Below the pieces are notes generated by a model that did no database searches, was not told the origin of the DNA, and saw only the letters and a list, made by a program, of their open reading frames with translations. The position numbers were made by a program, and so were the translations under genes. A stretch of 64,000 nucleotides of DNA from Thiomonas sp. FB-Cd (GTDB lineage Bacteria; Pseudomonadota; Gammaproteobacteria; Burkholderiales; Burkholderiaceae_C): contig NZ_JPOE01000002.1 of assembly GCF_000733775.1 (NCBI RefSeq), forward strand, positions 2,542,001 to 2,606,000. The letters run 5' to 3'. This document shows, in pieces, positions 50,720-58,602 of the stretch (its first letter is position 1; every line of letters begins with the position of its first letter).

Positions 50720-51184
50720 ACGCGACCATGACAGCCTCAAGGAGTGGCAGAAGCTCGGCCTGACCGGTCATTGGGTATTGCATGAGGCGACGACCGCTCT
50801 GCCGATGCCAGCGGCCGCACGTAGTCGCTCCTGCAAAACCCCGCCAGCCCGCATGAATGCTCACTTTGTTTGGTGTTTTCCGTCCGCCGAATCCATGGAG
50901 TGTTGGCGCCGACGCCGATTTGAGCCATGCGCCGGGTTTGCTGTGAGCCGGTTGGAACGCGCCGAAATTCAAGCCTGACGCCGCGCGCAGCTCGTTTGCC
51001 ATGGCTCAGTCACCGGCCGGCATGTGGCCAAAATTGGTATTAGCGCCAAATTGGCGGAGTCAAAAACGCAAATCTCCATGCCAATGTCGCTTTCAGCAAT
51101 GTGAGTTTCCCTAGGGACATCGGCTTGCAATAGCACTGACGCGGTCATAGTCTGACAACCATCAAAAAAACAAAGGAGACTCAA
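50720..51184. other. long intergenic region upstream of soxC, no gene recognised
   Basis: About 465 bp. There are no open frames with family features. The last 130 bp are AT-richer and probably carry the soxC promoter, ending in a clear AGGAG ribosome site at 51174-51178. No operator could be assigned. Confidence 0.45.
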
Positions 51185-52495
51185 GTGACTCAATCATCGT
51201 CAAAGGTGACGAGGCGTGCTGCACTTTCCAGCATCGCCACTGCCGCACTCGGAGCTGGAACTCTTCTGACGGGCAGGGCTGCCTCAGCAGAAACGAATGC
51301 GCAAATGCTCAACAATCGCGGTGGTTGGGAAGAGCAGCCCCCCAACCCAGCCGATCTGCCACCCAACGTCCCACCGTGGATGCAGGAGCAGGGGCGCCCT
51401 TTGACGCCTTATGGCCATCCATCTCCCTATGAAAAGGCGGTGGTGCGGGTCCCGACGAATCTCACACCCACCGAGTTGTCCTCCTGGAACTTCACACCGC
51501 TGCAGTATCTGCAGGGCACTGTGACGCCGAACGGGCTGCATTTCGAGAGGCTCCATGCTGGCGTTCCAGACATCCACCCATCACAGCACCGGCTGCTGAT
51601 CGAGGGGATGGTCAAACGCCCCATCGTCCTGACCATGGACGATTTGATGCGCTATCCCAGCGTTTCCCGGTTTCACTTCCTGGAATGCTCCGGCAACACC
51701 TTGACCGAGTGGAGAAAACCCGTTGGGAAAAATGTGCAGTACACCCATGGACTATTGAGTTGTGCCGAGTGGACGGGTGTGCCGCTTGCCGCCATCCTCG
51801 ACGAAGTTGGCGTCGATCCAAAGGCAACATGGGCATTGGCCGAAGGCGCGGATGCCGCAGCTATGGATCGCAGCATTCCGGTGCAAAAGCTCTGGGAAGA
51901 CGCGATCCTCGCCTATGCGCAAAACGGTGAAATGCTGCGCCCCTCCCAAGGCTACCCCTTGCGCCTGTTACTGCCCGGTTATGAGGGGAACATGAACATC
52001 AAGTGGCTACGACGCCTGAAGTTTGGTTCCGCTCCATTCGAGACCTACGAGGAAACCGCCTACTACACCGAGTTGATGAAAAACGGCAAAGCACGGCAGT
52101 TCAACTTCATCATGGAAGCTAAGTCGGTCATCACCTACCCATCGGGCGACATGAAACTGCAGCAGCCCGGCTACCACCAAATCTCTGGGTTGGCTTGGTC
52201 AGGCAACGGCCGCATCAGTCGGGTTGACGTTTCGACCGACGCTGGGCGGACCTGGCGCCAGGCTGTGCTGCAGGGTCCTGTGCAGTCGCGTTGCCTGACC
52301 CGATTCCGGCTGGACTGGCAGTGGAGTGGTGCGCCCGCAACGCTGCAAAGCCGATGTGTTGATGAAACTGGCTATGTGCAGCCGACCATCGACCAACTCG
52401 TCGCCGCGCGTGGCTACAACTCGGTCTATCACATGAACGGCATCCAAAGTTGGAAGGTCGCGGCCAATGGGGAGGTGAGCAATGTTCACGCGTAA
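51185..52495 (+). CDS. soxC: sulfane dehydrogenase molybdenum subunit SoxC
   Basis: A 436-residue periplasmic molybdenum enzyme of the sulfite oxidase family. With SoxD it oxidises the sulfane sulfur held on SoxYZ. A Tat signal (VTRRAALSSIATAALGAG) exports the folded protein. The molybdopterin-ligand Cys is at residue 168 in FHFLECSGNT. Other SoxC landmarks are GRPLTPYGHPSPYEKAVVR, GLHFERLHAGVPDIHPSQHR, PLRLLLPGYEGNMNIKWLRR and LQSRCVDETGYVQPT. The GTG start has AGGAG. No soxXYZAB genes are nearby. Confidence 0.93.
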   Translation: MTQSSSKVTRRAALSSIATAALGAGTLLTGRAASAETNAQMLNNRGGWEEQPPNPADLPPNVPPWMQEQGRPLTPYGHPSPYEKAVVRVPTNLTPTELSSWNFTPLQYLQGTVTPNGLHFERLHAGVPDIHPSQHRLLIEGMVKRPIVLTMDDLMRYPSVSRFHFLECSGNTLTEWRKPVGKNVQYTHGLLSCAEWTGVPLAAILDEVGVDPKATWALAEGADAAAMDRSIPVQKLWEDAILAYAQNGEMLRPSQGYPLRLLLPGYEGNMNIKWLRRLKFGSAPFETYEETAYYTELMKNGKARQFNFIMEAKSVITYPSGDMKLQQPGYHQISGLAWSGNGRISRVDVSTDAGRTWRQAVLQGPVQSRCLTRFRLDWQWSGAPATLQSRCVDETGYVQPTIDQLVAARGYNSVYHMNGIQSWKVAANGEVSNVHA

Positions 52496-53081
52496 AAGCT
52501 TCATCGGAGTGTCAGCAGTGGCTCTCGTCGGCCTCTCGCTGGCGAATGTGGCGGCAGCTCACGACCATGCGTCACTGGCTTTTGGTACGCCCGCAACGCA
52601 AGCGCAAATCGCCGGCTGGAATCTAGACGTGGTGCCTAGCGGTGCGGGATTGCCGTCTGGACGTGGCACACCGGCAGAAGGCTCGAAGTTATATGCGGCG
52701 CAGTGCGCAGTTTGCCATGGGGCCGAAGGCCAGGGCATGGCTGTCCCCGGGCACGGCATGTTTCCACGCCTTGTCGGTGGCATTGGGACCATCACGACGG
52801 ATGCCCCAGTGAAGACGGTTGGAAGTTTCTGGCCGTATGCGACCGGTTTGTTCGACTACATCCGCCGCGCCATGCCATTCACCAAGCCGCAATCACTGAC
52901 TAGCGACCAGGTTTATGCCTTAACCGCTTTTATTTTGGCGAAGAACGGGATCATTCCGAACGACGCTGTGATGAATGCCCAGACGTTGCCAGCGGTGAAG
53001 ATGCCAAACCGTGATGGCTTCTATTCAAGGCCCGAACCAGAAACGGATAATATCGCTAGGTATTCTGTCACTGGGCCATGA
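52482..53081 (+). CDS. soxD: cytochrome c subunit SoxD
   Basis: A 199-residue c-type cytochrome that accepts electrons from SoxC. A Sec signal peptide (FIGVSAVALVGLSLANVAAA) is followed by one haem site C75-AVC-H79 and a likely distal Met in RRAMPFTKPQSLTSDQVYA. The classical Paracoccus SoxD is longer and dihaem; this is the shorter monohaem form. The start overlaps the soxC end by 14 bp and has GGGGAGG, so the pair is translated together. Confidence 0.9.
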   Translation: MFTRKSFIGVSAVALVGLSLANVAAAHDHASLAFGTPATQAQIAGWNLDVVPSGAGLPSGRGTPAEGSKLYAAQCAVCHGAEGQGMAVPGHGMFPRLVGGIGTITTDAPVKTVGSFWPYATGLFDYIRRAMPFTKPQSLTSDQVYALTAFILAKNGIIPNDAVMNAQTLPAVKMPNRDGFYSRPEPETDNIARYSVTGP

Positions 53082-53433
53082 CGATGGTGCACCGGCCTGG
53101 CGCAATGGGTGTGGTCGAAAGCACCAGATCGTCGATTTTTGAAGGATTAGCTCTGGCGCCAGCGACGTAAGCGACCACCGCCCGACGCAATGCGGAAGCC
53201 TGCTCGCGGGGCCGCGAGCACCTTCTTTGGCCGATCAGCACTCATCCTGTGCGCGCCGATGCCAAATTGATCAATATGCCGATTTTGTTGTGACCGGACG
53301 CTTTCCGGCATCGACATCGTGGTGATGCAGGTACTGGCCGATCGCTTCTGGTCAAAATTGTGTCGGCACCCTAGACGAGGCATGTCAGCAGCAATTTCCA
53401 CTTCCAATCGCAATAGCTCAGAGTACGTTTCAC
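53082..53433. other. intergenic region, no gene recognised
   Basis: About 350 bp between soxD and an unknown gene. The frame of the downstream gene stays open through at least 53341-53433 without a start codon, so part of this may be former coding sequence. Short GC-rich hairpins occur near 53190-53220, without a T run. Confidence 0.4.
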
Positions 53434-54519
53434 TTGGTGTCCGTAACACGCGGGTCTAAGGCGGCGTGCGAGCGATTCTTTGCGCACAAGAGTATCGGGA
53501 GTCTGCGGTACTTTGGGGACATCCAGGGTGACCAAGTGCCGTTCACGTTAGGGCCGATTCGGACCAAGCATGGGCTGGTGCATGTGTTTGACGAAAACAC
53601 CCTTGACATCGTTTTCAGAGAGCTTGATACGGTGGCAGACTTCGTCACGTATCTGAGTAAGCGAACAGAACTTCTCTGCCGCGAAAGGCCGACCATTTGG
53701 GCGGATGGAGAGGAACAATTACTCGCCCTGTACCTGCGAAACACTCGTCACGGAGAACACGACTTCGACATCGAAGTTGAGTCAAACGGGAAGCCAATCA
53801 CACACGTCTACGTCCAAGAAGGTCATTGGGAGAAGCTGCAGGCACACCCGCAGTATCTTGCCAAAAAGGCGGCTGACAAAATTAGCTACCAGTGGGAAAG
53901 GCTGGTGAGCAAATTCATCGAGGTTGGCAATCCCACGCTCGTGGACATGCCGGACTGGCAACCGGTGAACGATGTAGAGCCAGCTATTCGGGAGATGGCT
54001 AGCGAAACACGTCTTGCCCGCAGAATCCTGGCCGATGGCCTATCGAAGTTCGTCGATTCGCTCGAACTGGGGAAGGCTAAAGTACGCGTGATGTCCAGCC
54101 CATCTACTAACGACAGGGTGTACGCAATACTGGCCGAGCCCTTTGTTTCGGAGCGGTTCGGCACCTATGAACAGTACCGGAGGGACAGGCTAGCTAAAGT
54201 TGCGGCCTATGCGATCGTGGCGCGTACCAAGGTGCCGACAGCAAGAATGGCAATAGGCATAGCCTTCGACGGCCCCACCAAGGACATGAGCGGTGGCAGC
54301 GAAGATCTGTTCTGCCACTCCGTGCCCGAGGTCACACAGGCCGTCTTGAACGATGCGGAGCGTGTCCCACGCGAGTTGAGAATTCTCTTGCCAGAGAATG
54401 TCAGGAGCGCTGGTTCCCGTCACCAAGAGTATCCGGAAATCCCGCCCAGGATGAGTCGCCAACAGCGGCGTGCCCAAGAGCGCGCCGCTAACAAGAAGAA
54501 GAGGAGGAAGTTCAGATAG
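53434..54519 (+). CDS. hypothetical protein, 361 residues, start uncertain
   Basis: I do not recognise this protein. It is soluble, acidic in the middle and ends in a strongly basic tail (RAANKKKRRKFR). There is no signal peptide or membrane segment. The first start is a TTG at 53434 without a ribosome site, while the frame is open farther upstream, so the 5' end may be lost or misplaced. Base composition is lower in G+C than in the core genes, which suggests transfer. It lies between soxD and the RIT element. Confidence 0.6.
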   Translation: MVSVTRGSKAACERFFAHKSIGSLRYFGDIQGDQVPFTLGPIRTKHGLVHVFDENTLDIVFRELDTVADFVTYLSKRTELLCRERPTIWADGEEQLLALYLRNTRHGEHDFDIEVESNGKPITHVYVQEGHWEKLQAHPQYLAKKAADKISYQWERLVSKFIEVGNPTLVDMPDWQPVNDVEPAIREMASETRLARRILADGLSKFVDSLELGKAKVRVMSSPSTNDRVYAILAEPFVSERFGTYEQYRRDRLAKVAAYAIVARTKVPTARMAIGIAFDGPTKDMSGGSEDLFCHSVPEVTQAVLNDAERVPRELRILLPENVRSAGSRHQEYPEIPPRMSRQQRRAQERAANKKKRRKFR

Positions 54520-54617
54520 CGTCCTGTCGAGGACAGGTTCGCTTGGTTGCTAAGGTACGACCGCTTTTGGCAGACACCCGGCATCCGGTCACGCGGGATG
54601 ACCGGCCGCAAAGGCCG

Positions 54618-54646
54618 ATTATGTAGATGCCTCGATTATGTGGAGC
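54618..54646 (+). repeat. left terminal repeat of the RIT element
   Basis: Twenty-nine bases that start ATTATGTAGATGC. One mismatch to the reverse complement of 57772-57800. It holds two direct ATTATGT units 17 bp apart. Confidence 0.9.
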
Positions 54647-54712
54647 CACAACCGGCGTCGTGCCCCAACTGCCCATCTGTGGCGGCAGGCGCCGATCTCG
54701 AGCTCCACATAA

Positions 54713-55735
54713 TCAGAGCGTCCGCAGGAAGTCGAACAGCGAGTCGGGTGCCCGATAGCGACGAAGCTTGGTCTCTGGCTCTTGAAGCCGGGCCAGCGCC
54801 CGTTCCTTCATGGCCAGATCGGCCTCGACGTATTGGTGGGTCGTTGCCGGACTCTCATGACCGAGCCAAAGCGCAATGACGCTGATGTCGACGCCGGCCT
54901 GCAGAAGGTGCATTGCCGTCGTGTGGCGAATCACATGCGGCGAGATGTGGTGTGTTGCCAAATCGGGGCAGGATTCTGCGGCAAGCTGTACGGCGTGATC
55001 CAGTCGCTGCATCACGTTCCATCGCGACATCGCTTGGCCGTCCCGATTGGGCAGCAATGGCGAGTCCGAATCAAACTGCGGATTTCGCCGGAACCAGGCT
55101 CGGATTGCCCTGACGGTCGAACGCCACAGCGGCACGCTGCGCTGCTTGCGTCCCTGGCCGTGCAAATGAACGCAGGCGGCCCTATCGTCGAGCACCACCT
55201 CTCCGACCTTCACGCCGGTAATCTCGGAAACCCGGGCACCGGTGTTGTAGAGCAACAGCAGCAACACATGATCCCGTTGGCTGAACCACGTGCCGTCCGG
55301 CGTTCCGATCACCGCCAGCATTTCCTCCCGGGACAGATAGCCAAGCATCGGGCGCTCGAAGCGCTTTGCCGGAACGCCGAGCGCGCGTTCGACCACCTGC
55401 AGCGATGACACATCGCGGTGCGCGGCGAACTTCAGGAATGAACGCAGCGCCGCGAGACGGGCATTGCGGCTGCGCACGCTGTTGTGCCGCTCGCGTTCCA
55501 GATGATCGAGGAAGGCCGTGATCAGGTCCGGCGTGATGTCGGCCAGCGTGATCAGCGCTGGCGAACGGCCAAGGCGCGCCTCGGCAAAGCCCAGGAAGAG
55601 CAGGAAGGCATCCCGGTAGGCGGCAACCGTCTGCGGGCTGAGTGCGCGTTGTTGCGTCAGATGCTCGACGAAGAAGGCTTGCACAAGCGCGGGAAACGAT
55701 GGCGGTGGTTTGGGTTGTCTACGCATCATCATCAT
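54713..55735 (-). CDS. tyrosine recombinase, third gene of the RIT element (RitC)
   Basis: A 340-residue XerC/D-like recombinase. The SAM-like core-binding domain (about 15-115) includes SPQTVAAYRDAFLLFLGFAE. Catalytic residues lie in LYNTGARVSEITG (Arg), SPHVIRHTTAMHLL (His-Arg), VIALWLGHESPATTHQYV (His, Tyr). It starts with four Met codons and overlaps ritB by 17 bp. The stop codon lies within the inward ATTATGT repeat of the element end. Confidence 0.93.
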   Translation of the reverse strand: MMMMRRQPKPPPSFPALVQAFFVEHLTQQRALSPQTVAAYRDAFLLFLGFAEARLGRSPALITLADITPDLITAFLDHLERERHNSVRSRNARLAALRSFLKFAAHRDVSSLQVVERALGVPAKRFERPMLGYLSREEMLAVIGTPDGTWFSQRDHVLLLLLYNTGARVSEITGVKVGEVVLDDRAACVHLHGQGRKQRSVPLWRSTVRAIRAWFRRNPQFDSDSPLLPNRDGQAMSRWNVMQRLDHAVQLAAESCPDLATHHISPHVIRHTTAMHLLQAGVDISVIALWLGHESPATTHQYVEADLAMKERALARLQEPETKLRRYRAPDSLFDFLRTL

Positions 55736-56696
55736 CTCCCACGAGATCGGCGAATTGTTCGAACCGGCGGGCAGCGATCGCCATCAACTCGGGAACGGCG
55801 GTGAGATACCAGTATGTGTAGAAGATCTCGGCATGACCCATGTAGGTCGACAGCGCCAGCATCTTCTGGTCGACCTCGGCGCCGTCGGCGTACCAGCGCA
55901 CCAGCCGCCGGACGGCGAAGGTGTGGCGCAGGTCATGCAAACGGGGTGCCTCGTGTCCACCGCGATTGACCCAGCCAAGACCGTCACGCAGGCCGGTAAA
56001 GACGCGGTGTGCCTGCCGCTCGCCAAGCAGCAGGCCCTGTCGGCGGCCACGGCTGCTGATCAGGAACGGCATGTCGGCTGTCGTCGGAACATGCCGCTCA
56101 CGTTGTTTCCGGTAGCGCACCAGCGCCTTGACCGTGCTGGGATGGATCGGCAGTTGCCGGGACTTGGCGAACTTGGTCTGCCGTATCGTCAGCATCCCGC
56201 GCTTGAGATCGACATCCGCATCGCGCAGGTGAATGGCTTCGGAAACGCGCAACCCGGTCGAGGCCATCAGGCCGAACAGGGTTTCGTAGGTCAACGGCCG
56301 AAGGCTGCCGGCGGGGGCGAGTCTGCGTGCCGCAGCGAGCAAGTCGACGATCTCGTCGTCACGGTAGATGTGTGGTGCAACGCGGCCGGGTTCCGGACCG
56401 AAGAGCGACGCCTCAGGAATCTCGGTGTCCGGCTCGAACTGCTGCAGGTAGCAGATGAAGTGCCGCAGCCTTCCCCAACTGCGCGCCCAGGTGCCCGCAT
56501 CGCCATCGCCACCCTTGGCAGCACGCACCCATTCGACCATGAGTTCCGCCGTCAGCGGACCCCGATGGCGCTTGGCCTCGACGAAGCGGGCAAAGCCAGA
56601 GAGGAAGGCATCACGGGAGCGCAGGTGGAAACCCTGACGGCGACGCTCGGCCAGATAGTCGTTGATTCTGGCCTGCAGGCTTTGGCGCCGGCTCAT
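55719..56696 (-). CDS. tyrosine recombinase, second gene of the RIT element (RitB)
   Basis: A 325-residue recombinase with catalytic Arg in LMASTGLRVSEAIHL, Lys near RQTKFAKSRQLPI, His-Arg in PRLHDLRHTFAVRRL and the nucleophile Tyr region in YMGHAEIFYTYWYLT. The ATG overlaps the ritA stop (ATGA). It ends with a run of Asp codons (GDDDDA). Confidence 0.93.
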   Translation of the reverse strand: MSRRQSLQARINDYLAERRRQGFHLRSRDAFLSGFARFVEAKRHRGPLTAELMVEWVRAAKGGDGDAGTWARSWGRLRHFICYLQQFEPDTEIPEASLFGPEPGRVAPHIYRDDEIVDLLAAARRLAPAGSLRPLTYETLFGLMASTGLRVSEAIHLRDADVDLKRGMLTIRQTKFAKSRQLPIHPSTVKALVRYRKQRERHVPTTADMPFLISSRGRRQGLLLGERQAHRVFTGLRDGLGWVNRGGHEAPRLHDLRHTFAVRRLVRWYADGAEVDQKMLALSTYMGHAEIFYTYWYLTAVPELMAIAARRFEQFADLVGDDDDA

Positions 56697-57649
56697 GATT
56701 CACTCCCTGGCCAGGGCAACGCGACCTCAGCAAGGTTTGGCGTGTCGAGCTTGGCGTAGATCCGGGTGGTTTCCAGCGAACGGTGCCGCAGGACATCGGC
56801 AACTTCCTTGAGCGAGCTGCCTTGCTCGACCAGGCGACAGGCCAGCGTATGACGCAGCACGTGCGCTCCGGAATTGGGCAAACCTGCCCGTCGGCAGGCA
56901 TGGTGGATGACCTTCTGAACCGCAGCCGTCGTGATCGGGATGTCACGCAAATCGCGTTGGCGAACGAAGATCGCCCGGCTCATGGTTGCTGGGCGCTCAT
57001 GTTGTAAATAATCCGCCAATGCTTGTCCGGTGGTCATCGGAAGCGGCAGGATGTCCTGCCGTCGCGACTTCGTGCCTTTCAGCGTGACCGTGCCTTCGCG
57101 CCAGTCGATGTCATCGATCAACAGATTCGCGATCTCGCCAGCGCGCAGTCCCATGTCCAGTGCGCAGCGGACGATGGCATAACCGCGTCGGGGCCAGCGT
57201 CCGTTGGGGAATGCGCCGAGCAGCCGTTGAACTTCGTCCGGCTTGAGGGCGCGTGGCAGCGATGCAAGCTTCCACTGTACCGGCGAGGAAATGACTGCGG
57301 TCAGGCTGGCAACCGAGTCACCGCAGATCGTCCGGTAGCGGAGGTAACTTCGCAAGGCCGTTGCCACTTGGGCAGCGGCGGAATGCGAGGGGCTATCCCC
57401 CAGTTGCCGAGCGATGAAGCGGCGAACATCGGCTGGACGTAGCTTGGCCATGGCGACGACGCCACCGGCGAACTTCTTCCGCAACAACTGCGCGACGATA
57501 CGGCAATGGTTGCGACGCGTGCCCGCCGCAAGGCCGCAGACGTCACGCAGGTGGTCGTCGTACCGGCGCAGTTCGTCGGCGATCGGGTCGGAAGGGACTA
57601 CAGATGAGCGCACATGCTGCGCGCTCCGGGGCGGTGAGGTTCGGTTCAT
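56693..57649 (-). CDS. tyrosine recombinase, first gene of the RIT element (RitA)
   Basis: A 318-residue recombinase with catalytic Arg in CALDMGLRAGEIANLL, Lys in LKGTKSRRQDILPL, His-Arg in GAHVLRHTLACRL and His/Tyr in VLRHRSLETTRIYAKLD. The ATG at 57649 (MNRTSPPRSA) has AGGAG upstream. As first gene of the trio it is read from the right end of the element. What each of the three recombinases does is not known. Confidence 0.93.
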   Translation of the reverse strand: MNRTSPPRSAQHVRSSVVPSDPIADELRRYDDHLRDVCGLAAGTRRNHCRIVAQLLRKKFAGGVVAMAKLRPADVRRFIARQLGDSPSHSAAAQVATALRSYLRYRTICGDSVASLTAVISSPVQWKLASLPRALKPDEVQRLLGAFPNGRWPRRGYAIVRCALDMGLRAGEIANLLIDDIDWREGTVTLKGTKSRRQDILPLPMTTGQALADYLQHERPATMSRAIFVRQRDLRDIPITTAAVQKVIHHACRRAGLPNSGAHVLRHTLACRLVEQGSSLKEVADVLRHRSLETTRIYAKLDTPNLAEVALPWPGSES

Positions 57650-57771
57650 GAGCGTCTCCTGGAGTGAAAACTCCACTTCAGGAGAACGCTGAAATTATGT
57701 CGAGCTCAAAATCCCTTGCTCGGCCCGCATAAGCCCGTGGACACTGGGCACTCCGAACTGCTAACCGGGAA

Positions 57772-57800
57772 GCTCAACATAATCGAGGCATCTACATAAT
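57772..57800 (-). repeat. right terminal repeat of the RIT element
   Basis: Inverted partner of 54618-54646 with one mismatch (T for G in the ATTATGTTGAGC part). It lies about 120 bp upstream of the first recombinase gene. Confidence 0.9.
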
Positions 57801-57918
57801 TGGTCAAAGCGGGCGTTAGCTGCCACCGCTGATAGCAGCGGCAATGCGCCAGCCAGCGGTCGCCGAGCCCACCTTCATCTTCGCTGGTGTCGTTGCCATC
57901 CCGGCCTAACCCAAACCG

Positions 57919-58602
57919 TCACGGCACGAGCCGGTAGCCAGCCCCACTTTCCGTCAGGAGGTGGCAAGGTCGTGCAGGCTCATTCTCCAGTTTGTGACGA
58001 AGCCGCCCCATGTACACCCGCACATAGTGCTGGCTATCGAGCGCGTTGGGGCCCCAGACCTCCTGGAGAATCCGTCTGTGCGTCAGAAGCGCTCCAGCAT
58101 TACGGGCGAGCAATTCCAACAGGCGATATTCGATGGCTGTCAATCTCACCGGAACGCCTTGCCTGACGACCGACTGCTTGCTCATGTCGACGACGATCTC
58201 GCCAAAGTGCAGCACGCTTCCCTGCTCGGTGATGCTTCGACGACGCAACGCTGCACGAACACGCGCCAGCAGTTCATTGACGCTGAACGGCTTGGTCAAG
58301 TAGTCGTCGGCTCCAAGGTCCAGCGAGGCGACCTTGGAGCCTTCGTCGTTGCGTGCCGAGAGCACGATGACAGGGGCCAGACTCCAGGCGCGGAAGCCGC
58401 GCAGGAATTCGATGCCGTCGGCATCGGGCAATCCGAGGTCCAGCAGCACCAAGTCGGGGCGGCGCGCTGCAGCGTCGACCAATCCCCGCCGGCACTCGCT
58501 CGCCTCCTGCACACGGTACCCTGCAGCTTCGAGCGCGACGCGCACGAAGTGCCGGATTTCCGCGTCATCTTCGACCAGGAGAATCAGTTGATGGCTCTTC
58601 AT
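57919..58602 (-). CDS. kdpE: two-component response regulator KdpE
   Basis: A 227-residue OmpR-type regulator that activates kdpFABC when phosphorylated by KdpD. The receiver domain starts LILLVEDDAEIRHFVRVAL, with phosphoacceptor Asp in LVLLDLGLPDADG and Lys in DYLTKPFSVNELLARV. The C-terminal winged helix has LTAIEYRLLELLARNAG and YVRVYMGRLRHKLE. The ATG lies inside the end of kdpD (38-bp overlap), typical of this pair. It is the last gene of the kdp operon here. Confidence 0.95.
   Translation of the reverse strand: MKSHQLILLVEDDAEIRHFVRVALEAAGYRVQEASECRRGLVDAAARRPDLVLLDLGLPDADGIEFLRGFRAWSLAPVIVLSARNDEGSKVASLDLGADDYLTKPFSVNELLARVRAALRRRSITEQGSVLHFGEIVVDMSKQSVVRQGVPVRLTAIEYRLLELLARNAGALLTHRRILQEVWGPNALDSQHYVRVYMGRLRHKLENEPARPCHLLTESGAGYRLVP

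Larger units (their letters stand above)
54618..57800 (-). mobile_element. complete RIT (recombinase-in-trio) element
   Basis: A 3183-bp element with three overlapping tyrosine recombinase genes in one direction, the defining RIT layout. Terminal inverted repeats at 54618-54646 and 57772-57800 match at 28 of 29 positions. Each end has two direct copies of ATTATGT (54618 and 54635; inverted at 57794 and 57777) plus an inward inverted third copy (54707-54713; 57694-57700). No target duplication is obvious. A truncated copy lies at 49081-49357. Confidence 0.9.

Noticed and set aside
54600..57815. A target-site duplication around the RIT element
   Set aside because: The flanks AAGGCCG and TGGTCAA do not match, so no duplication can be claimed.
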